Shown here: positions 40,001-45,615 of the stretch, piece after piece
Position numbering within the stretch: position 1 is the first letter of the stretch
Layout of the letters: the number at the start of each line of letters is the position of its first letter
Source of the DNA: Legionella saoudiensis
GTDB lineage: Bacteria > Pseudomonadota > Gammaproteobacteria > Legionellales > Legionellaceae
Assembly (NCBI RefSeq): GCF_001465875.1
Contig: NZ_LN901323.1
Span: 312,501-376,500, forward strand
Direction of reading: 5' to 3'
DNA: 64,000 bases
Notes under the pieces: model-generated
What the model was told of the DNA's origin: nothing
Seen by the model: only the letters and a program-made list of their open reading frames with translations
Database searches by the model: none
Program-made: the position numbers and the translations under genes

Positions 40001-42408
40001 GTAGCTACCCAATTAAATATTTATATAGCTCAATCGAAGGGTTGCGTGCACGGCAAGAAGACAATGGTGGTTCGACCAGCTATCTATCCATAGGCGGAAA
40101 AACCATAGGTGATCTACATATAGATGGTTCAGGAAAGCAAGAACTGAATATCTACGGCGGCTTTACCCCCACCGGAGGCCCAACTGGCCGCAATATTAAA
40201 TTGAGTCCCGAGCTTTATGAGCTTATGTCCATGCTGGGAGCAAATGCGCTATTAAATAAAGAGCCTACGCTAGCAGAGTTACCACAAGACACTATTGGCA
40301 CTTACACCTTAAAACCAGGCGACAGCTTAGAGTCAATTGCTCTACAAGTTTATGGAGACAGCAGCCTGTGGTATCTAATCGCCGATGCTAATGGTATCAG
40401 CGACCGCACGGCCATTGCAGGGAAAGATGGCCAAATCTATATAGGTCAAAGCCTAACTATTCCCCCGGCAGCAATAGGGCAACACCACACGCAAGCAACA
40501 CATCGCATCCTGAATGCGAATAAAATGCTCGGCAACACCAGTGCCAATGCGCCTATACCAACCCTAAAACCACCCAAACCGAAGCATGGAAGTATCTGGG
40601 GTAAGATAATTGTTGCCATTGTTGCGACTGTTGCAACCGTCTTAACCGCAGGCGCGTTCGCCATTGGCATGGGGGCTACGAGCTCCATCTTTTCAGCAGG
40701 ATTATCCGCATTGGGTGGTGCCATTACCGGTAGTGCAGGGGCTGCGGGTATAGGCACGATACTCGGTGTCGGTTTCGCTGCAGGCTTCGTAGGTAGCATA
40801 GCCGGCCAAACAGCAGCCAATCTGATGGGCATGCAAAGCGGTATTGATTTTGGCGGAGCACTGATATCCGGCTTAACCACAGCCGCTACCGCAGGCATAG
40901 GCTATGGTTTAAAAAACGTAGCGGCCTTTAAAACGCTGTCGAATAAGATAGGTGAATATGATTACAAATATTTTAGTGCCTCCAGCGCCTTTGAAATGAT
41001 GGAACAAAACGCAGCAAGCCAGGCATTTAATACCACTATAAGACGCCACCAACACTTTGACTGGACTGAATTAGGAGTAGCCACGGTAACCGGGGGTTTA
41101 ATGGGCTCAAAAGCTGGAAAAGAATTCGGCAAGAAGCTCGAAGCTCTGGATAACCACACCGGTATGCTCCGCGCAGAGCTACAAAACCTGGCCGGAGCCG
41201 GTGCTCAATCACTTACTACAGGAACTCACTTTGATGCAGGGCAAGTTCTTAGTGATAATTTAGGAAGTGTGATAGGAAATGCTGTGGTGTCAGGCATGGC
41301 ATCGCCTCATTATCTGGATGAGTATACTGAGATGATGGATGAATTATCTATCGATGGTTTATTAAGTGGCAATCAAAAAACTGAGCAAGAGTTTAACAGC
41401 TATCGGGAACAGCCATTGATTGAGGAGGAGCGCAATTCCTCTGAAGGGTATAATGGTGAATATTGCGCTATTCCTGCAGAGGAAAGTAACTACTCTCCTA
41501 TCCCAGATGGTTTTTATGATAACGCTCCATTAACCCAGCTTAGCGAAGCTGCGGGAAAAATTTGGGAAAATTATGGGGATGAAATTCTAAGATATGGCCC
41601 AAAAGCTTTAGGGATTTGGGGTTCACATTCGCCTGCCTCAGAAACAGGTACCTCACTAACCCCATCTGATTATTTAAAAATGGGAGGCTCTTTTGCTTTA
41701 GATTGTATTCCTATTGTGGGACAATTAAAAGCTGCGGAACAAGTGTGGTCCGGTAAAGATTTGGTTACTGGGGAGCCCATTAATCGAGCTCTTGCCGCAT
41801 TAGGACTAGTGCCAGGGGGCAAATTAGCAAACACTGCATTAAAATGGCTAGGAAAGACTGGTTCGAAGGTTGCTTTATTAGGTAGTAAAACGACTGTCGT
41901 TGAAGAAATAGTACAAACGGTTCCAAATAAGACTTCAATAATTACAAGGATTAATGACAGTGTTAGTTTGGTTGAAAAGGAGTCACTGCCTAGAGGGATT
42001 CAAAGAACATTTTTAAATGAGGATTATTTAACTGTAATAACAGACTCACCAGTAACTCTTTATAGGAAATTTGGAGGGGTAGGTAATCAGGCAAAGGCTA
42101 ACGGTGGATTTGCTACAACCATAGAAAATGCATCAAGAAGTGACACGGCTGTTTTTCAAAAATGGAGCAATCAACGCTTTGAGGCACAAATTCTCGTCCC
42201 CGAAAATATTCAATTAAATATAGGAAAAGTTGCCCCACAATTATCAAAGTCTGGAAATCGTATATATCACAGAGGAGGTGAGGATCAAATTTTACTGCCA
42301 AGAAGCTATCCAATCACATGGATCAAACAAATTAGAGATGGTATGACGGGTAATACCTATACCATAGAGCAGTTTATTAAAAAATATCCAGAGCAAACAA
42401 TAAGGTGA
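31093..42408 (+). CDS. Giant RHS/YD-repeat polymorphic toxin with LysM, PT-TG-like domain and C-terminal toxin tip
   Basis: 3771 residues; AGGA lies seven bases before the ATG. No signal peptide and no PAAR domain at the N-terminus, which begins MTQTITGNGLGIYGSS and enters a DUF6531-like beta region ('GGESAYVNAANGNLILRHSD'). From about residue 140 to 3010 it is built of YD repeats (Y-x-Y-D-x-x-G-R/Q-L pattern), well over 100 of them, which form the spiral shell of RHS/Tc proteins. A LysM domain follows (about 3073-3130, 'YTLKPGDSLESIALQVYGD'), then a Gly/Ala-rich hydrophobic stretch (about 3175-3280), a pre-toxin TG-like domain (about 3530-3600, 'DCIPIVGQLKAAEQVWSGKD' then LVTGEPIN), and a variable tip (about 3640-3771). 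The usual RHS core terminator DPxGL is not evident. A candidate immunity gene follows 3 bases later. Confidence 0.9.
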   Translation: MTQTITGNGLGIYGSSIGMRGHATHGSASLGQGGESAYVNAANGNLILRHSDGFLADIGFGFDLFQTYNSLGEGGGSWCFNVQSGIELHGEANHEGSYVIRIGEDGHRARFNWNATRQQYVPEEGGTANLRLTANGWIYKDGSAKTTYEYAHNGQLTQISDQDNHHLKFNYVDGHLSSIVSTSGRQKVTWTFNQGLLTDITTTSDSQQVHHIHYDYDEHQRLHKVSRDLGDGKNYWITYDYVGDSNRISSVKQSDGTSLRIDYDAQGRVHKLIDGEGRCTIYNYESGHTTLTNSLGESWTYFYDERDRLIAVEGPENYRISYRYEGNQLSSITQGAQTWHYRYNEAGDCIYIQEPNGQITKRSFDAEHHLLLETSYQAFDGEHHPIKPKTTRYAYDAQGHLRFIIAADGTVTEYRYNSQGQLASSRRYLKAAYNVSSLAEDLCLNQEQMEAWCAQQNPQQVSLVDYSYDWRGQLSEEIHYTHVTTEGIGILDAQATRSHSVYDAAGRLREKSTPTANGWSTTYYFYDDLGRLTQTIDNQGHTQSISYDDAHQQIIQTDANGLQTIKIYDRSGLLIATHCLDVRHDFGTTSYQYDEAGRLISETGVDGLNIFYFYDAQGRLNAKVNKQGQLTRYSYNEDGLLIQTHQYSQRVSTKGWLQDYPAFISIIPLNNKNDNISQIIYNEYQQVAYTVDATGAVIGYTYNAEGKIVSKTAYAQRLADYQPETLLSSTSFNLNSNINDRNIYYYYDLNGNVSAERDAEGYVTEYRYDRQGHVIETIRYTQCIKKIFSGDWQLDKPGEQSTDIHTYNFYDAQGQKIANVDGEGYLTEYRYDASGQLIERIAYATAVAAELELSSETLETIRPPQHGNDHHSYYTYNDLGQLSQEKSPNGLITTYVYNEMGQLISKTRTDARTQAIREQQYRYDALGRIIQELDELGCAKLNQKPLTDKAIEQIWQEHSIHYVYDNSGLLQSKTDALQRTTRYFYNQYGQLQFTVNAQGAISETRYNALNQIEVIHKYSAPLSLKRLKTITIEDLRAYVEQVKDEHFDETTRYEYNRIGQVIAQHKGAQGLITSEYNAFGELERSIETIDATHTKTTAYSYDGRGLLVQRTDDLGGLNRSLKMHYNAFGFMEKYVDGRENIIRYKWNKRGEQITIFNPQNKFKKIKYDAFGRVISETDNLQKNIKQYTYDDQNNKLTLSDPNRRSKIITEFNAFGDKLSLIDGNKNTTTFTYDERGLLIRVDAPENTSKTYHYDAAGQLQWQEDSGGHKIAYTYDAQGHVLTKTIDPDGLNLVTEYAYDAIGRQIQITENKRVSQFTYNDQGLLVKSCIDPKGLNLITEYSYDARGKLVRKTEWNRNGHNKVTAYTWDNLERCTATIQDPDNLRLTTYYQYDENDNLICQTDARGNSTHYVYDANNQCRYQINARGVVTEHIYNPNGCEEQTITYAKPIKLMASYSEEGLNKLLVKDVKDQYTFRIWDAAGRLEQLFDALGYATLYRYDSNDNIVNVTKCAVAISIEDLKAGKPVKLDRTKVREEYFAYDGLNQLRFQCNNGLVTELRYDAHGQVIARIQYESSVSLNEKTKVDLEYFQKNCTSNSQNKITRYAYDQAGRMIIELSPQGVAKSYIYNELNQVISCTRYATLITGDDIASLTLDTLAHSKQDRTNYFVYDAAGRERYRISAEGQVVERRYDEIGNVIAQITHAQRVTTLKDTTLTGLNDFFATDSNARSSTYSYDALGRLEKEVNAKNLETSYQYDSNGNVLQKIEANKAVWTYSYDELNRLTETVSPQVWVMDNQHQKTLRSIITQTEYDSFGNVITETRDAKGNAQKRHFEYDSMNRLTKTVYPDVKVSNASQGRSAERQEISKELTETTIYNAFGEVTARSDRAGHWQHFAYDTQGRLVYQVDARGGLTQYDYDAYGRVTKKIRYESRIVLAEYGTEEIAKAIRSGDADRTEIYSYDLDDHLIETTRDAVLTYNPRDKTYSKLQPSTRNVYNAFGEVVKTIKRIDSSRDAVTLMYYNQDGQQTAQVDAEGYLTTYTLNTFGEVECCTEFATRTEKADINGYSLPATNSKDRIVTFTYDALGQVITKTLKNVEFSRLVNNKLETIRQDVSTRYAYDAMGYLIETIDAQNNSAYCYYDALGQLTAKIGPGQQARKATTYAYDALGNLLQTYQWANGAELTADKGYTLRGVSAADQVSYAEFNALGQVISETNAMNHKVNYSYDEVGNLVRSFQTVTRADGSKQIRDVRYVYDSEHNLVQTYSYKENNQLHVEEARYNIFGEVIAKGMNGQFHIHIDYDRLGHAWRSNVQGYYQIFLYDVADEVTQIVTSANGFHPEGGERGVDLSLDYFKNCTNFDNDSLHQRLQRQNNTYDALGHLLSQNHEYTVDVLDKNAMRTVVEARQTLSVDRWGNMLSHTNALGYTTNYEYNLFNQVTKQELPEVSFMNAQGVRSRIKPVNTFAYDELGQVIAAIDANNHRTTRAYDAEGHVIRETDAKGISRTKKYNLLGQLSSSENELNGITEYTYDRENRLTQVRTYNSQKELRKQKYAYDEAGQLIIQENGVNDKITFTYDTLGNQIKKTDARGLSTDYEYDDYGHKIKETDALKKQQSWNYDAHGHLLSHTDLGNHTTFYEYNVNGLLLHEYSTRGKNIYRKYQGDGQLISYEDRTSRELIGYTYDLEGQMRSKVSSRSQSYQDSWLYETDFYDYDELGRLTSLRRHNPDYLPDTDKSLLWVDYDYDEVGNIRHTAVQAKANGNRSGSASEAYYLYDENNRMILNKGELQNGQIVIGAKGSRLAYDNAGNVSDAEVYEQGKLSQYHYDYDQANQLVQVSKQNKRIQSKRYDLAGRVIEEYAYDGRGAQSQVTILTYKNGLLTHQSIRDHKREISYVNYEYDVVENISKMEIISNGGPNRKDGSKITHTYGYEEWDSYQQKSDKVENEAYNGEKKTTGDSIRFYDQNGLLSSVDKRTEQGSYPIKYLYSSIEGLRARQEDNGGSTSYLSIGGKTIGDLHIDGSGKQELNIYGGFTPTGGPTGRNIKLSPELYELMSMLGANALLNKEPTLAELPQDTIGTYTLKPGDSLESIALQVYGDSSLWYLIADANGISDRTAIAGKDGQIYIGQSLTIPPAAIGQHHTQATHRILNANKMLGNTSANAPIPTLKPPKPKHGSIWGKIIVAIVATVATVLTAGAFAIGMGATSSIFSAGLSALGGAITGSAGAAGIGTILGVGFAAGFVGSIAGQTAANLMGMQSGIDFGGALISGLTTAATAGIGYGLKNVAAFKTLSNKIGEYDYKYFSASSAFEMMEQNAASQAFNTTIRRHQHFDWTELGVATVTGGLMGSKAGKEFGKKLEALDNHTGMLRAELQNLAGAGAQSLTTGTHFDAGQVLSDNLGSVIGNAVVSGMASPHYLDEYTEMMDELSIDGLLSGNQKTEQEFNSYREQPLIEEERNSSEGYNGEYCAIPAEESNYSPIPDGFYDNAPLTQLSEAAGKIWENYGDEILRYGPKALGIWGSHSPASETGTSLTPSDYLKMGGSFALDCIPIVGQLKAAEQVWSGKDLVTGEPINRALAALGLVPGGKLANTALKWLGKTGSKVALLGSKTTVVEEIVQTVPNKTSIITRINDSVSLVEKESLPRGIQRTFLNEDYLTVITDSPVTLYRKFGGVGNQAKANGGFATTIENASRSDTAVFQKWSNQRFEAQILVPENIQLNIGKVAPQLSKSGNRIYHRGGEDQILLPRSYPITWIKQIRDGMTGNTYTIEQFIKKYPEQTIR

Positions 42409-42411
42409 TTT

Positions 42412-42684
42412 ATGAGTTTGGTAAAACAAAAACAAATATGTAAAAATTTAGAGAATTTAATTGAAAAAATTCTTAGCTGTTTGGTGGCTATGGGAGAAGA
42501 TCCTAGTCAATATACAGGGTTAAATAAAATAAAAAGGATCGCTGAAAGCTGTGATGTTGGTGGTTTTAGAAATTTAACACATTATTTAGATAGTGATTCA
42601 CGAACCATATATGATAATAGACTATATAATACCCAGTTAGAAAATTACGTCGAGCTAGCTTATAAAGAAATATCTAAGTTGTAG
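42412..42684 (+). CDS. Candidate immunity protein for the RHS toxin tip
   Basis: 90 residues, helical and charged, with no known domain ('LENLIEKILSCLVAMGEDP', 'YVELAYKEISKL'). The ATG is three bases after the RHS stop, and its ribosome-binding site AAGGTGA overlaps the end of the toxin gene, so the two are translated together. Size, position and coupling are those of polymorphic-toxin immunity genes. The call is positional; no sequence family was recognised. Confidence 0.65.
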   Translation: MSLVKQKQICKNLENLIEKILSCLVAMGEDPSQYTGLNKIKRIAESCDVGGFRNLTHYLDSDSRTIYDNRLYNTQLENYVELAYKEISKL

Positions 42685-42724
42685 TTTTTCATTTATTTAT
42701 CAAAAAAGCAGAATACGCCCAGTG

Positions 42725-42816
42725 GGGCAGGCCTTGCGTTTTGTTTTTAGAAAAAACTTCAGAAGCCTCAGAGGGTCAGGCCTTGCTTTTTGCGTTTGTT
42801 TTTAGAAAAAACTTCA
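42725..42816 (+). repeat. Two tandem copies of a RAYT-associated repeat
   Basis: GGCAGGCCTTGCGTTTTG followed by TTTTTAGAAAAAACTTCA (42726-42761) recurs as GTCAGGCCTTGCTTTTTGCG plus the same tail (42775-42816). GTCAGGCCTTGC-type strings are typical of sequences surrounding REP-associated transposase genes, and such a gene remnant lies at 42892. A third diverged copy is at about 43570-43595. Confidence 0.7.
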
Positions 42817-42899
42817 TATTAATTCATTGAATAAAAATAAATAAATTAGATTTGGTCTTATATGAAAAAATAAGAACAAGGTAAGTCCAACATGGTTAG
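42766..42899 (+). repeat. Direct repeat, left copy, flanking an orphan gene
   Basis: Roughly 120-130 bases from CTCAGAGGGTCAGGCCTTGC to the transposase start CCAACATGGTTA. A diverged copy at about 43570-43687 runs from CCAGAGGATCAGGGCTGC to CCAATATGGTTA, including the shared TTAGATTT and ATAT-AAAAATAA segments. The pair flanks the gene at 43025-43537, as if that gene were inserted or duplicated with it. Confidence 0.6.
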
Positions 42900-42933
42900 A
42901 GCATTACGCATAGAGTATCCTGGAGCGCTGTAA
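42892..42933 (+). pseudogene. N-terminal remnant of a REP-associated tyrosine transposase (RAYT, Y1 family)
   Basis: ATG at 42892 encodes MVRALRIEYPGAL and stops at 42931-42933. This is the characteristic start of RAYT/TnpA_REP proteins (M-R-x-LRIE-PGA-YHV). The rest, including the HUH and tyrosine motifs, is missing. The surrounding GTCAGGCCTTGC repeats support the identification. Confidence 0.7.
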
Positions 42934-43024
42934 ATTAAGCGGCACCGTGGTTTGAGGAAATTGGTCTTTTAATACAATATGAATTACTATAACTATTGCT
43001 CAAGGTTATATAAGATAAATTTCA

Positions 43025-43537
43025 ATGGAAAGAAATATTAGACTTCGAAGAGTAGGATTACTTTGCTGTGCTTTTTCACAAAACTCTGCTTATTACAGAG
43101 CTGGTTGGATTAATAAAAATACTACTTTAGCTAAACATCAATTTTGGATAGTAGTTCAAAATAATTTTCTCGATATGTGTGTAATAGAATGGATGAAACT
43201 TTTCGGGAGTTATAATGCACACCATTGGAGGAGAATTGTAATAGAAGATCCCGAAGCATTTAAAACCAATATGTTACTATATTGCAATCTTAGCTCAGAC
43301 GATTACGAGCAATACCATAAAAAAATGAAGTCATACCGTGATCAGTTTGTAGCGCATCTTGATTCCGAACTAACAATGCACATACCTGACTTAACAAATG
43401 CAATAAAGGCTACAGAATATTATTATGAGTATATTTATAGTGAATTGCCTAATACATTTAAAGTCGATTTTCCATCGAATATAATCGACTTTCATAATAC
43501 GTGCCTTTTAGAGGCAAAAGAGCACTTTGGGAAATAA
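43025..43537 (+). CDS. Hypothetical protein with RxxxxxH motif, between direct repeats
   Basis: 170 residues, helical, no signal peptide. Notable segment 'YRDQFVAHLDSE' (about 115-126), an R-x5-H pattern like that of HEPN-fold RNases and abortive-infection proteins, but one motif is weak evidence. Aromatic and Cys-rich N-terminus ('GLLCCAFSQNSAYYRAGW'). The ribosome-binding site is poor. It lies in AT-rich DNA between two copies of a direct repeat downstream of the RHS toxin, so it may be a displaced immunity or orphan accessory gene. Confidence 0.55.
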   Translation: MERNIRLRRVGLLCCAFSQNSAYYRAGWINKNTTLAKHQFWIVVQNNFLDMCVIEWMKLFGSYNAHHWRRIVIEDPEAFKTNMLLYCNLSSDDYEQYHKKMKSYRDQFVAHLDSELTMHIPDLTNAIKATEYYYEYIYSELPNTFKVDFPSNIIDFHNTCLLEAKEHFGK

Positions 43538-43569
43538 AAAAACAAACTTATGGAATAAGGGCTTAGACT

Positions 43570-43687
43570 CCAGAGGATCAGGGCTGCTTTTTGTGTTAAT
43601 TAGGAAATATCGCAAATCAATTATTGAATTAACTTAATTAGATTTAGAATATATGCAAAAATAAAACAGAGTTAGTCCAATATGGTT
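43570..43687 (+). repeat. Direct repeat, right copy
   Basis: Diverged copy of the sequence at 42766-42899; it ends at CCAATATGGTTA exactly where the left copy enters the transposase remnant, but here the frame stops at once (ATG GTT AAT ATT TTA TGC...). Confidence 0.6.
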
Positions 43688-43693
43688 AATATT

Positions 43694-43960
43694 TTATGCT
43701 TTCACCGAATTTGTTAAGATATAAAAGAGACTAATAAGTTCAGTAGATTTTTTTTCTGTCAGTGTAGCGTTTCCCTGCCATACTCGATGAAGTTTTTTCG
43801 CATCGATATTAAGTATTTTAGCAAGATCATCTATGAGGCAATTATTTCTAGTCATTAAGGTATTTATTAAAACCTGTTGCATTAGGTTCTGCTTTTTGAG
43901 AGCAAAGAACACTTTAGTATTTCGACTTACGTCAAAACTATTATTTTTTATTGTATCCAC
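43694..43960 (-). CDS. Small putative helix-turn-helix protein
   Basis: 88 residues from a GTG at 43960, preceded by GGAAGGGA. The C-terminal half, 'NNCLIDDLAKILNIDAKKLH' and 'RVWQGNATLTEKKSTELISL', looks like a Cro/CI-type helix-turn-helix (recognition helix about 52-62). Small HTH proteins of this kind occur in integrative elements. It points away from the repressor gene at 44281, across 320 bases. No certain family. Confidence 0.5.
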   Translation of the reverse strand: MDTIKNNSFDVSRNTKVFFALKKQNLMQQVLINTLMTRNNCLIDDLAKILNIDAKKLHRVWQGNATLTEKKSTELISLFYILTNSVKA

Positions 43961-44075
43961 AGTTCCCTTCCTTTACATCTAGTTGGCATCTAAGCCGCTT
44001 AAGGTTTTTGTAAATATATTGTGCATTTTTTATAATAATTGGATATTCTTTTCTAAAGAAGCAGAAGTAATTTGT

Positions 44076-44204
44076 TTAAACCTCCGTGTGCCAGCGGTTT
44101 CATTCTGCCTCTGTATCAGTAATAATTCTATTGCCTCTGGTTAAATCCTTTTTCCCAAAATGGTCTCTAATGGGTACTAGAATATATTGTCCTGCATACT
44201 TTAC
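44076..44204 (-). pseudogene. Coding remnant with internal stop
   Basis: On the minus strand this reads VKYAGQYILVPIRDHFGKK, then DLTRGNRIITDTEAE, a TGA, and NRWHTEV before TAA. The composition is protein-like, there is no start codon, and one stop interrupts it, so it appears to be the tail of a decayed gene. The family was not recognised. Its upstream end overlaps the operator palindrome of the repressor, which suggests that the repressor region was built on older DNA. Confidence 0.35.
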
Positions 44205-44244
44205 ACTTTAGAGTGTAGCGTTGATTATTACACTCTAAAGTGTA
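44202..44244. promoter_or_regulatory. Twin operator palindromes upstream of the S24 repressor
   Basis: TACACTTTAGAGTGTA (44202-44217) and TACACTCTAAAGTGTA (44229-44244) are each near-perfect palindromes (consensus TACACTYTARAGTGTA) and are exact reverse complements of each other. They are separated by 11 bases, 27 bases centre to centre, and end 36 bases before the repressor ATG. This is the layout expected for cooperative binding and autoregulation by the repressor at 44281. A hairpin formed by the two arms is an alternative. Confidence 0.7.
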
Positions 44245-44280
44245 ATAATCAATAATTAACATGAGATCCTATGTGATTGT

Positions 44281-44904
44281 ATGAACTATTTTGGAATAAA
44301 CCTAAAAAATCTTTTAAAAAAAGAAGGTATTAGTGAGAATGAGCTATCAAAAAGAATTGGCATTCCCCAACAAATGATTAATAGAATAATCACAGGAATA
44401 AATAAAAATCCAAAATTATCCACAATAACTCCAATTGCTAATTACTTCAAAATTTCATTGCATGACTTAATTTCTAGTGCTGATTTAGATACTGATAACC
44501 CCCCCTCTTTTAATAAACAAAAAAAAATACCTTATGTTGAATTTAGGGATATAGAAATATATGGAATAAGTCAGGCTCTTATACAGAGTAAAAAGTTTAT
44601 TTCTGCTGAGTTAGACCATGATAAGAATTATTTTGCGACCAGTATGAATGATGACTCCATGGAACCTAAATTCTCTAAAGATACCATTCTTATATTCGAA
44701 AAAGATAAAGAGCCTTTTAATGGGGATTTTTGTTTGTTAAAAGATGATGGGAATCATTATGTGTTTCGTCAAATCATGATTAACTCCGCAAATAAGAAAT
44801 TTATAAAATGTTTAAACCCAACTAGTGATTCCTATACGGTAATTCCATTACCCATTAATATTTATGTTTTAGCAACATTACTTGAGTCAAGAACCTTTTT
44901 CTAG
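44281..44904 (+). CDS. XRE-family repressor with S24 (LexA/CI-like) C-terminal domain, catalytic Lys missing
   Basis: 207 residues. N-terminal HTH about 6-62 ('ISENELSKRIGIPQQMINRI') and an S24 peptidase-like domain about 105-200. The catalytic Ser is present in 'SMNDDSMEPKF' (about 124), followed by 'FNGDFCLLKDD'. Where LexA and CI have the general-base Lys (V-x-V-K-R-L) this protein reads 'HYVFRQIM', with Phe at that place. It may therefore be unable to cleave itself on DNA damage. Phage and integrative-element repressors of this type control excision or lysis; here no intact element is visible. No strong ribosome-binding site. Twin palindromes upstream suggest autoregulation. Confidence 0.85.
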   Translation: MNYFGINLKNLLKKEGISENELSKRIGIPQQMINRIITGINKNPKLSTITPIANYFKISLHDLISSADLDTDNPPSFNKQKKIPYVEFRDIEIYGISQALIQSKKFISAELDHDKNYFATSMNDDSMEPKFSKDTILIFEKDKEPFNGDFCLLKDDGNHYVFRQIMINSANKKFIKCLNPTSDSYTVIPLPINIYVLATLLESRTFF

Positions 44905-44907
44905 GAT

Positions 44908-45615
44908 TTAATTTAAGAAAGGCATTAAAGGGTTTGTAGCTATTTTCTTTTCATTCTTTTTTAATATATAAGCAATAAAAGTTGCAGGCCATACGGCTAT
45001 AAAACCATAGGCAATTTTAAATAAAAGCGCATTGGCCATAACGGTTAGAATTTTTATTGTTGGCATCATCCCTACAAATGTAATGAGTCCTGCAATGAAT
45101 GTTGCGAATCCTTCACTGATTGACGATGCTAAAAGGCTTCTAGCCCAAAAATATTTTCCTTTTAATTTATATTTCCACTTAGTGAAGAGATAGGCATTTA
45201 AGAACGCGCTTAATAAATAACCAATAACCCCTGCATTTGTAAATCTTAATACATGGCCAATTACTTTGTTAAATTCTTCATACATATTCCAATAACTAGG
45301 AGAGGGAAAAAAATTAACTAACGTTATAAGAAACGCAAAAATATAGCCAGTTATAATCGATTCCCATATGAGTTTTTTTGTGTAACTTGGACCATATAAT
45401 TCTGCATAAATATTGCCTAAAAAAAATGTAAAAGTATAAATAAGAGTTGAACCTGGTTCTACGATCCCCCATATGTCAACTAATTTATATGCCATGACTG
45501 TTGCAGACATAAGGAATGTTACATAGATCATAGAGAGAATACGCATATATTTAAAATCACATTGTGCTTTATCAAGCAGAGCATTTTGAATATTTTTATT
45601 TTCTATAAAATTCAT
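44908..45615 (-). CDS. VUT (YhhQ/QueT-like) family transporter
   Basis: 235 residues with about six transmembrane helices. Family marks: 'YTFTFFLGNIYAELYGPSYTKKLIW' given here as FFLGNIYAELYG (about 85-96), 'NAGVIGYLLSAFLNAYLFTKWK' region and 'SSISEGFATFIAGLITFVG'. Known members such as YhhQ import queuosine precursors (preQ0/preQ1, queuine). It is the last gene of a three-gene operon and its start overlaps the stop of the upstream gene by four bases. The operon partner is an asparaginase-fold protein, so the substrate may differ from a queuosine precursor. Confidence 0.82.
   Translation of the reverse strand: MNFIENKNIQNALLDKAQCDFKYMRILSMIYVTFLMSATVMAYKLVDIWGIVEPGSTLIYTFTFFLGNIYAELYGPSYTKKLIWESIITGYIFAFLITLVNFFPSPSYWNMYEEFNKVIGHVLRFTNAGVIGYLLSAFLNAYLFTKWKYKLKGKYFWARSLLASSISEGFATFIAGLITFVGMMPTIKILTVMANALLFKIAYGFIAVWPATFIAYILKKNEKKIATNPLMPFLN

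Noticed and set aside
40446..40898. 150-codon minus-strand frame inside the RHS gene
   Set aside because: Antisense shadow of the Gly/Ala-rich segment; its Pro/Ala-rich product is what that segment gives on the other strand.
31093..42408. Possibility that the YD repeats belong to a Tc-toxin B/C component
   Set aside because: No TcB beta-propeller start, no TcA gene nearby, and the LysM plus pre-toxin TG-like and tip order is that of a polymorphic toxin; a distant relationship of the shell remains.
42685..43700. Possible CRISPR-like repeats
   Set aside because: Only two to three diverged copies without regular spacers; explained better by transposase-associated repeats.
44202..44244. Intrinsic terminator
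   Set aside because: The arms could form a hairpin, but each arm is itself a palindrome and no T-run follows; an operator pair upstream of a repressor explains it better.
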